This document shows, piece after piece, positions 56,375 to 64,000 of a stretch of 64,000 nt of DNA. The stretch's first letter is position 1. Every line of letters starts with the position of its first letter. Made by a program: the position numbers and the translations under genes. The notes beneath the pieces are model-generated. The model saw only the letters and a list, made by a program, of their open reading frames with translations, made no database searches and was not told the DNA's origin. The stretch comes from Rhizophagus irregularis (taxonomy: Eukaryota; Glomeromycota; Glomeromycetes; Glomerales; Glomeraceae). The DNA lies in NCBI RefSeq assembly GCF_026210795.1, contig NC_089441.1, positions 1,798,001 through 1,862,000 on the forward strand, in the 5' to 3' direction.

Positions 56375-56568
56375 AATATTATAATCTTATCATTCTATAA
56401 AGTTTAATTTTAATAAGAAATAGTTTTATATTAAATAAAAATCTTTTAAATAATAAATATTTAATTTTTTCATTAAAATTTAAGTTACTATTTATTTAAA
56501 TAAAATTTGCTGCATTATACTATTATTTTTCTAAATCTTACAATAATATACAAATAAGTTATGACTTA

Positions 56569-56944
56569 GGTGTGAATTTGCGTCAGTTGATAGTAGCTGA
56601 TGTGCGTAAAATGTAGTGACATGTGTCACTTGTCACATAACATTAAGATATAACTGATTATTAAATTTTCTGGACTTAATTTTTATTATTAAAATTTATT
56701 TATCACATTAAGAAATATGCAATCCTAAAATATTAAATTTTTTAGACTCAAACTCATGGAAAACACTCATTCAAAATTATAAGTATTTTCAAGTGAATTT
56801 TACAATATAATTTCAGTATAAGTTATTTATAGAATAAAAGTAATTTTATTAATAAAAAGTGTTATTATGTGATACAGGTGGCGTGCTTCAGATGTCAATC
56901 AACGCCTGACGCATGCCAATTATTAACTGATGCAAATCGACACC
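56569..56944. mobile_element. TIR element (376 bp, MITE-like)
   Basis: The left end GGTGTGAATTTGCGTCAGTT and the reverse complement of the right end, GGTGTCGATTTGCATCAGTT, match closely and similarity continues inward. AT-rich interior, no ORF. Target duplication not found. Confidence 0.6.
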
Positions 56945-57203
56945 AACAGACTGTTTAACGATAATTATATCTTTCTTGGGCTCTCTCCATTTGATATATT
57001 TATAAAAAAAAAACTATTCAATAAATGTTATATAATGAGTAAAGTAAAACCTAAACCAATAAAATTGATTTGTAGAGGCCTGACAAATAAAATGAAGTCC
57101 TCCCTTAATGGGATTGTATAAATAATATAATATATGTAACTATAAGTAATATAATATAGGTAACTATAAATATATATCCAAAATATAATAAACATTTTTT
57201 TTT

Positions 57204-58622
57204 TTAAATCCATTCAAAATCTTTGAATGTAGTATGTTTATAATTGATATTGTAATCATATTTTTTAACTATTCCTTCTGCTATATATTTATCTATTAAT
57301 GACGACATTTCTAAATTTGGTAAATGAGTTCTTGGAATTATTTGTAATAACATAGGATTTCTACCTTTCCAATTATTAAAAAATAATTTCAAAGATTTTG
57401 AATCAATTTCTCTATAATAATAACTAAATTTAAATTTAAACAAACAATTTGGTGATAATTTAGCCAATATTGTAAATAAACTAACCCAATTAAATTTAAT
57501 TATAAAATTACTAATAATAAGATATAATCCATCCAAACGGGGACAATTAATTAATAAATTTTCTAATTCAAGATTACTATTATTTTTTAATAATATTTTA
57601 AGGTACATAAGATTTGGACAATTTTGATAAATAGCCTGAATAATCCTCTTATTACTATTTTGACTATGAGATATATAGTCAATATTGATTTCAATAAGAG
57701 AACCACTTGAATTATTGATTAAATTTGTTAATACATAGATTGGAATATAATATGCCCTTAAAATCTGTAAGCAAGGTAAAGAAATATTTTCTAAACAATT
57801 CCACTTAATATTTCGAGATTTAAATTTACTAACCAATTCTAATATTTTTAAATTAACAAAAGATGAAAGAACATTTGTAATAAGTGGTTTAGTCATCTTA
57901 AAATATTGTATATTATTCTCATGTTTAATTAATGACTTTTCAAGAATTTTACAGAATGATTCATCAGTATTTTCATTTGTAAAACTTATATTATATAAAT
58001 TTCTTTGATTTTCAATTAATTTGATGATTTCATAATTATTATTACAATTTTCAATAAAAATTTCCAATTCTTTAATAGATTTACATATTTTTGTTAATCC
58101 ATCTAAAACTTTCTCATTTACGCTAGTTTTACAAAAAAGAAATTCAAGTCTTGAAAAACAAAATTCAGCTCCAGGGATAAGATGTATTTGATAATTAAAA
58201 TTTTGAGGTATATATAAATGTGTAAATCTTGTTTTGTCATTAATAAAAACGTTGATTATATCATTTTTAATTGAAAGTCTACGTTCTTCCAAGATAATAT
58301 ACATATCAATTATCCTTTCAATTTCAACAAAATTTAAATGTCTACAAAAACTAATATAATCGAATAAAGGTTTCTTATATGAATCTGTCAAAAAATCAAT
58401 TTCTTGATATAAATTATTCCTTAATTCATCTGACAAATATGAGACAATTACGTTAAATAATATTTTCTCATTTCTTTTCTTCCAAGGATTTTTCCATAAG
58501 ATTGGAATAATTATTTCACACCAAGTTTTATTTACTAAAAGGCATGAATAAAGAGTATTTTTATCATCTTGTAATTCTTTAAAGAATATTAAATAAAGAA
58601 TATCTTCGTTTAGCGTAAACAT
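57204..58622 (-). CDS. F-box-type protein with LRR-like region
   Basis: 472 residues, single exon, intact. The N-terminus (LNEDILYLIFFKELQDDKNT, then LYSCLLVNKTWCEIIIPILW) has the F-box pattern of a hydrophobic start, LVNK-x-W and an aromatic end. The remainder is a run of Leu/Asn-rich repeats (for example CLENISLPCLQILRAYYIPI, CPNLMYLKILLKNNSNLELE, CPRLDGLYLI) typical of F-box/LRR proteins of mycorrhizal fungi. F-box proteins usually join SCF ubiquitin ligases through Skp1 and present targets through the repeats; the target is unknown. The start at 58622 precedes the F-box directly. The gene is convergent with the TIR-flanked region to its left. Confidence 0.85.
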   Translation of the reverse strand: MFTLNEDILYLIFFKELQDDKNTLYSCLLVNKTWCEIIIPILWKNPWKKRNEKILFNVIVSYLSDELRNNLYQEIDFLTDSYKKPLFDYISFCRHLNFVEIERIIDMYIILEERRLSIKNDIINVFINDKTRFTHLYIPQNFNYQIHLIPGAEFCFSRLEFLFCKTSVNEKVLDGLTKICKSIKELEIFIENCNNNYEIIKLIENQRNLYNISFTNENTDESFCKILEKSLIKHENNIQYFKMTKPLITNVLSSFVNLKILELVSKFKSRNIKWNCLENISLPCLQILRAYYIPIYVLTNLINNSSGSLIEINIDYISHSQNSNKRIIQAIYQNCPNLMYLKILLKNNSNLELENLLINCPRLDGLYLIISNFIIKFNWVSLFTILAKLSPNCLFKFKFSYYYREIDSKSLKLFFNNWKGRNPMLLQIIPRTHLPNLEMSSLIDKYIAEGIVKKYDYNINYKHTTFKDFEWI

Positions 58623-59025
58623 TTTGTATGGTTAAAGTTAAAAGTGCACAAAATAAATTTTTTTTTGTTGTGTTACGAATAAATATAAATGATATGTTGT
58701 ACAAATATGATTACGTACTTTATTTTATAATCAAAGTGACAGTCATATGATAAGTAACTATCCTCATCTGGTAAAAATTCGGCGATCAGTCCAAGCTATT
58801 TTTATTGCATTATTTCTTGAAGTTTAATAATAAAAACTTCTTGTGCAACGTGCCGATCATGTGATATAAAAATTGTACCATAGTGTATTTTCAACTATAG
58901 CGCTTTATAATTTAAAAATGCACATGATCGAACACTTAGCAATATTCAAGCTTTAATAAGTCAATACGTTATAATTCGGTAAAAAAAACTCTACGTTAGG
59001 ACCATATTCTCATGTTGTACTGTAT
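58623..59025. other. Upstream region of the F-box gene
   Basis: AT-rich, no ORF. Only poly-A/T runs and a CATATGATAAGTAAC stretch are seen. Confidence 0.4.
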
Positions 59026-59113
59026 CCCTACAAAAAATTTTTCAGAAAAATGATCACGTGTTTGAGCTTCTTCGGAATACATTATCGAGTTTTTTCGGAA
59101 TTTTTTTATAGGG
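59026..59113. mobile_element. 88-bp MITE, CCCTATAAA family
   Basis: Begins CCCTACAAAAAATTTTTCAG and ends TTTTTTTATAGGG, flanked by TAT on both sides (59023-59025, 59114-59116). Its left part (AGAAAAATGATCACGTG) matches the copy at 52109. The third member of the family, with the same duplication length. Confidence 0.85.
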
Positions 59114-60113
59114 TATTTACTAACTTGAAATTAATTCTATTGACTATTTCTAAATAGTATAAACGATTAACGAATATTTGATAATTAAACAAATGATTCT
59201 TGAACGGTATTAATATGATTAGTGAATAATGATCATTTTTATTTTCTTTATTAAATTTAAATTTTTATAATATTTTAGGATTGTATTTTTCATAAAATTT
59301 TCTCGAATTATTTATAACCTTAAAGACAATTTATTTATTGAAAAAATAATTAATTGATGTGTACTGTATAAACCAGAAAAAAAATATCATATATTCATAT
59401 ATTATCCCTAATGACTTTCTTTAGGCTTCGAACTATATGCAAATTCATTGTTATATTTCTCGAGATCAATAATAATTATATCATTTAGAAGTTATTTTTA
59501 GTAATAGCTGGGCTTCAGATTACGTTATAAGTTTTTCAGAGATTAAAAGCTATCAATATCTGATATATGATTTAATAAATTTAAAGTAAATTATACGAAA
59601 ATATGAATATATTCGCTGTTGTCCAATTAATAAAATATATTATATAATGTTAATGATAAATTTTATTTTCTTATTTTCTGAGTATCAAAGAATTTTGAAA
59701 ACATTCGTCTATATTATTAAAGAGTATGACTTGATTATAGATTAATTAGATATATTTTTAATCCTTGGTTGTAAATTTAATTAACTCATCTATTCATCTC
59801 TTTATATTCTACAACTAATTTAATTTAAATAGCTATCTAAATTTTAATTGCTTACTACGGAAAAAAAGGTCTTAAAATATTTAAAATTTAAATCGAATAT
59901 TTTAATTTAAAATCATGTGATCGGCTGTTTTTTGGTTAAATCTAAATTTTTGTAACGTCAAAGAAACCTTTCGTTAATAGCAAAGAAAACTTACAAATAG
60001 TAGTTAAAAAAACATTTAATATTTTGTTCAGTTATTGAAATTTTTGAATTAGATGATAAATAATTATAATGGTGCCTAAATTGTATTGTATTGGTTGATT
60101 AATCCAGAAGGAT
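59114..60113. other. AT-rich non-coding DNA
   Basis: Nothing recognised on either strand apart from runs of A and T. Confidence 0.45.
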
Positions 60114-60990
60114 ATATCAGCAGGTGTTGGGATATTGAGAATCAAAAATGGATAAGAGATTCGTATTTCACAGTTGTGTTAAAAAGCTTGGATAATTCTT
60201 CTGATATAGGCGCAGTTATTCTAAATAAGGTAATTCGAAATCTCATACATGTCATATATGTGTAATTATTATTTTTTTTTTAATAATATGATCGTTTGCC
60301 TAAAAAATAAAAAATTTTATTTTGCTTTTCTTCTCTCCTTTAATATTCATATTAGGTTAATATTTATTTTGAAAATGTTGTTAGTTGTTTTTGCTTGACT
60401 CAAGACCAAATTACTAAAAATTATATGATAATGGTCTTAAGATATTGTAAGCATGGAAATTTAAAAAATTATTTAAGCTAGTCTGAATATATTATATTCT
60501 GCGTTTTCATATATAAGTGATTTAACAAGTATATGGTAAAATGAGTGGTTGATGGAGTACCTTATATGCCACCAGAAGTTTTACGCGGACATCAATACGC
60601 AGATATTTACTCATTTATGACAGAAAAAATTCCTTATAATAATATCCCTCATGATCATTCTTTAGCTATTAAGATATGCAAAGGACTTCGATCAAAAATT
60701 TCTAATGATACACCAAAATTAATTTCAGATTTAATTAGATGCTAAAGTAGAAAATAGGCCAACAACTAAAGAATATATCAAATATTAAAAAAATTTTACA
60801 ATGAAAGAAATAATAAAAATAGTGAAATTCATTCACAAATAGAAAAAACAAATTAAAAAGAAGTAGATCAAATGAGAGTAGATTCAATAATAAACCTGAA
60901 AATATTCAAATACATCCAAAAGCAATTTATACTAGTAGACTTTAAATTTTAATAATCTGCCAGAACCAGCAAATTTTTCAGATTTATTAT
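60114..60990 (+). pseudogene. TKL-type protein kinase relic
   Basis: An N-lobe fragment reads SYFTVVLKSLDNSSDIG, an intron-like gap follows, then MVLRYCKHGNLKNYL (hinge). The catalytic loop is missing. The C-lobe resumes as VDGVPYMPPEVLRGHQYADI then YSFMTEKIPYNNIPHDHSLA and ICKGLR, with NRPTTKEY further on and a frame change near 60745. PYMPPEVLRG is the activation-segment end of these kinases. The family tail (HPKAIYTSRL) is visible near 60920 out of frame. The gene lacks the HRD and DFG motifs and cannot be active. Confidence 0.75.
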
Positions 60991-61497
60991 TTTATTTATT
61001 CTTTAAATAGATGTTGTCCAATCACCAACAGAAAATTTAAGTAATTTTATGTAATCATATGGTAATATTTATACAATAATATTTATTGTTTAATTAATTT
61101 TATAGTGTCGGAATGTTTTAGTTGTCAATTGACTTTTTAAATTTTCGTTTTATTATTATTAATATCCTCTCCGTCAATCTTATGTATTTATTTTATTTCA
61201 TAGATCTCGACGAAATTGATGAAATTGATGACGCTTAAAAGAATTGTTAAATAAGTTTAATTTAGGTCTTTAAAAGTATAATAATTATTATTAACATTTT
61301 TTTTACTTTTATTATTTAGCCTATTTTTTTCTATAATAAAATTTTGAAAATGTATTAATGATCATAGTTTATAGTACTTTCAATTGCAACTTTGAGTTAA
61401 CAATAATTGAGTATTAAATTCACGGTTTGCATGATTAACCAAAAACACATTAGATGGATGATATATTATAGATATGAAAATAGGAGTTTGCTATTTA
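60991..61497. other. AT-rich non-coding DNA
   Basis: No gene; short direct repeat GAAATTGATGA near 61210. Confidence 0.4.
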
Positions 61498-61856
61498 TCG
61501 CCGGCGGCGATCATCGCCGGTGTCACGTGATTTTTTAATTTTGGCCGGAATTAAATGATCGACATAGAAATTGCCTTTTTTGGAATATTGTGTAACTCAT
61601 TTCCCGATTTTTATGAGAAACAAAATTGCCTTTTTTGGATTGTGTAACGTTACTCAAGTTTCCAAAAAAGGATATTTTGGCCGGAATTATAAAATTTGGC
61701 TGGAATTATTGGATGTGACAAATAAGGATGACATATAGGATTTTTTATACTAAATAAATTCTAAGTCCCTGGAATACATAGTAAAAACGGAAACAAGGAG
61801 GGTGTGACGCGGGGTGACAAATTATACATTATTAAAAATCACGTGACACCGGCGAT
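61498..61856. mobile_element. TIR element with CGCCGGTGTCACGTGA ends
   Basis: ATCGCCGGTGTCACGTGATT near 61513 is inverted at 61836-61856 (AATCACGTGACACCGGCGAT). A short palindrome ATCGCC...GGCGAT begins the left side. The interior has direct and inverted copies of TTGCCTTTTTTGGA. No coding capacity. Confidence 0.65.
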
Positions 61857-61943
61857 TCATAGCAATTTTAATGAAAATATTAATATGAAAAAAGATGGAT
61901 TTATGTGTTATATTTGTAAATAAAGGCATTAATTTGGCATGTA

Positions 61944-63233
61944 CAGTCGCGTCGGAAAGTATTGCCTGATTTAAAAATAATGCCAAAATCGGCAAAACTT
62001 TATTAATTCTCATTAAAATTTACATAAAAAAATAACTTTTAAAATGGCTAATAATGTGTTGGCCCTCCCTTTGCTTCTAGTACTGCATTGATTCGTTGTG
62101 GCATTGAGACAACAACTTCTTCAAAAATGGAGCAGTCCAAATTTTCCCATTCTTCACTTAGTGTGGCTTTAAGTTCACCCACAGTTCTAGGAAAGACCTC
62201 CCGACTCTGGATATTGTCTTTTAACTGCTTCCAAATGTTCTCTATTAGATTTAAATCAGGGGAATTGGCCGGCCAATCAATAATCGCAATTTTATTCTTC
62301 TTTAACCAATCTTTAGTTATTTTCGCAGTATGAATGGGTGCATTATCTTGTTGAAAACTTGCAGCCCTTCCTGTTAATTTGCAAACTGTATGATGAAATG
62401 GATGGAGATGTTTATTTAAGATTCTAACATATGTATTTGAATTGATTTTTTCATTTCCTTCCTTATTTTCATCACAAAAAATCAATGGTCCTTTTATCCC
62501 TCCCGCAAAACATCCCCAAACCATAACTGATTTTCGACCACTTTTAAAGGTAGGTGTCAAACATTCAGTGTTAAACCTTTCCCCTGTATGCCTCCAAATT
62601 CTTATTTGTCATGACTGCTTTCCAATCTCAATACTTGATTCATCAGAGAAAATAACTTGTGCCCAATCACGAGCTGTTTTTTCTTTATATTTTTCACACC
62701 AACTAATACGAGCTGATGCATGCCTTTTTGATATAAAAGGCTTTTTTGCAGCAACATGGGAATGAATTCCAGCATCATATAGTATCTGTTTAGCAGTTGT
62801 TAGACTACAACTCAACTTCAATTTATTAATAACTTCATGTAAAGGTTCACGTCAATTTTTAGTAACTTCATTAATGAGTGTGCATTTTTTTCATTATCAT
62901 TGAGAGCAGATGGCCGTCCTGAACGTGGTAAATTTTCAGTTTTTCCAGTCTTCTTGTATTTGTCAATAAACCTGCATATTGTAGTAGGGTCACGTCCCAT
63001 TTTTCTTGCTATTTGTGCAGGATTGAAATTTTTCATATACGCTAGTATTTTCCCCTTCTCTTGAGGAGATAACTCAGTATAATGTGTCATTATTTTTTTA
63101 ACTGTGAAATGGGTTCAGCAAGTTGTAAATTTATGGGAAAACAAAAAAAAATAATAAAAAAGGGGTATAAATAATGTAAGCTAGGTGTATTGTTACACAA
63201 TACAAAATTGGGCAATACTTTCCGACGTGACTG
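61944..63233 (-). mobile_element. Tc1/mariner element, 1290 bp
   Basis: The ends CAGTCGCGTCGGAAAGTATT and, inverted, CAGTCACGTCGGAAAGTATT match with one mismatch and are flanked by TA (61942-61943, 63234-63235), the Tc1/mariner target duplication. It contains one transposase gene on the minus strand, now broken. Confidence 0.92.
62048..63090 (-). pseudogene. Tc1-type transposase, DD34E, inactivated
   Basis: N-terminal helix-turn-helix pair (MTHYTELSPQEKGKILAYMK, QIARKMGRDPTTICRFIDKY) with the GRPS linker. The catalytic region shows VIFSDESS (first Asp), SFQQDNAPIH (second Asp) and SPDLNLIENIW (Glu). I count 34 residues between the second Asp and the Glu, the Tc1 spacing. Lesions: a frame change in the A-run near 62886, a TGA near 62850 and a TGA at 62609. 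Both TGAs stand where family members have Arg-type codons, so CGA to TGA change is likely. The C-terminal 170 residues are intact. Confidence 0.88.
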
Positions 63234-63385
63234 TATAGTATAGAAATATTATTACACGCTCATTAGGATTGTGCGGAATTCATTGTACTGATATTTTTGT
63301 TATCATGCCCGATATTTTTAATGATGATCGACAATATAATTATATTAGCACACGCACTAATCCTAATATCACGTATAATAATATT

Positions 63386-63443
63386 GTTATTGAACAGGGC
63401 TATATCGGCCTTCGGCCGATATTTTGACGTCCCATTCAATAAC
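63386..63443. repeat. Small foldback element or hairpin
   Basis: GTTATTGAAC...GGG at the left is inverted at CCC..TTCAATAAC on the right. The centre is a perfect hairpin, ATATCGGCC-TTC-GGCCGATAT. It could be a tiny MITE or a structured site. Confidence 0.6.
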
Positions 63444-64000
63444 ATACAATCATCGATTTAAATATTCAGCCAATAAAAAATCAATTAGTTATACGACATT
63501 TATTACTAAATTCGCTATAAAGGTTGGTAGTAATTTCTATATCTAAGTTATGAAATACGTTGATTAAAGTTATTTTGAACAAACAAAACATTGCCAGTAT
63601 TTTATTAATCATGAAGGTACTATAAAGCCAAAATTTGTTAACTATTGTTTTTAATGGAGCATATATTCGTAATGAAAGGTATAAACGTGTTCCTTTATTG
63701 GAAAGTTCTTGTCTCACATATTACATAAAATTTACATAATATCAATTTATATCAAGTACTATTATAATTAAAAAAATTCTCAGTAGGTTATTCTTAAAAG
63801 ACTTGGCTAAATCGGCAACATCTAATATTCAGAATATGTTTAATAAAATTTATATAACATGTTTCATTATAACAGGTACTAGTTGCGTGTAAGAATTACC
63901 TCCAACTTTTCTAAATTACCATATACTGTCTAGTAATGTTACTTCTAATCTTTTTTTATAAATATATATATCAATGTTATGGCAGGAATAATCGTAAGTT
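63444..64000. other. AT-rich non-coding DNA
   Basis: No gene recognised to the end of the window. Confidence 0.4.

Noticed and set aside
1-64000. tRNA, rRNA or other structured RNA genes
   Set aside because: None could be recognised by eye. A covariance-model search (tRNAscan-SE, Infernal) would be decisive.

Overview
The window looks like nuclear DNA of an arbuscular mycorrhizal fungus (Glomeromycotina, Rhizophagus-like). It is very AT-rich. Its genes have short GT-AG introns and belong to families expanded in these fungi: BTB-BACK-TLDc proteins, F-box/LRR proteins and TKL-type kinases. Much of it is transposable elements in several states of decay. The taxonomic call is inference from gene content; there is no rRNA or other marker.

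Three host genes appear intact or nearly so. They are an eight-exon short-chain dehydrogenase (3312-4721, minus), a two-exon BTB-BACK-TLDc gene (42580-44048, minus) and a single-exon F-box-type gene (57204-58622, minus). A three-exon SUMO-like gene (36349-36810, minus) is open throughout but ends in Gly-Cys instead of the Gly-Gly needed for conjugation. Five more BTB-BACK-TLDc copies are decayed (1382-2793, 46540-46812, 47680-48885, 51831-53440, 54922-56374), and a kinase relic lies at 60114-60990.

The middle of the window (13.5-34.9 kb) is a nest of transposons whose boundaries can be read from target-site duplications. A 5'-truncated LINE (13542-34900, 17-bp duplication) was split by a hAT element (14006-34313, 8-bp duplication). 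The hAT transposase gene was then split by a TIR-bounded element (14557-31292) and by a solo LTR (32263-32991). Inside the TIR element sit a full-length Ty3/gypsy-like retrotransposon (15612-28613, two 1378-bp LTRs that are nearly identical) and a second, different solo LTR (28758-29951).

Two things stand out. First, the TIR element, once later insertions are removed, carries a tandem array of about twelve intron-like units. Each has a GTAAGT donor in the loop of one palindrome and a TACTAAC/TACTAAT branch-point-like motif in the loop of a second palindrome, then a T-rich tract and AG. The palindrome arms change in a compensatory way between units. Second, the gypsy-like element carries a P-loop nucleotide kinase domain resembling thymidylate kinase, fused after RT-RNase H. 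It also has a 767-residue acidic zinc-ribbon region before Gag, a UGA-CUA junction between Gag and protease, and an AUGA overlap between protease and RT.

The rest is mostly AT-rich sequence with small TIR elements. They include a three-member family with CCCTATAAA ends and 3-bp target duplications, a hAT-type MITE nested in one of these, and a broken Tc1/mariner element with DD34E spacing at 61944-63233.
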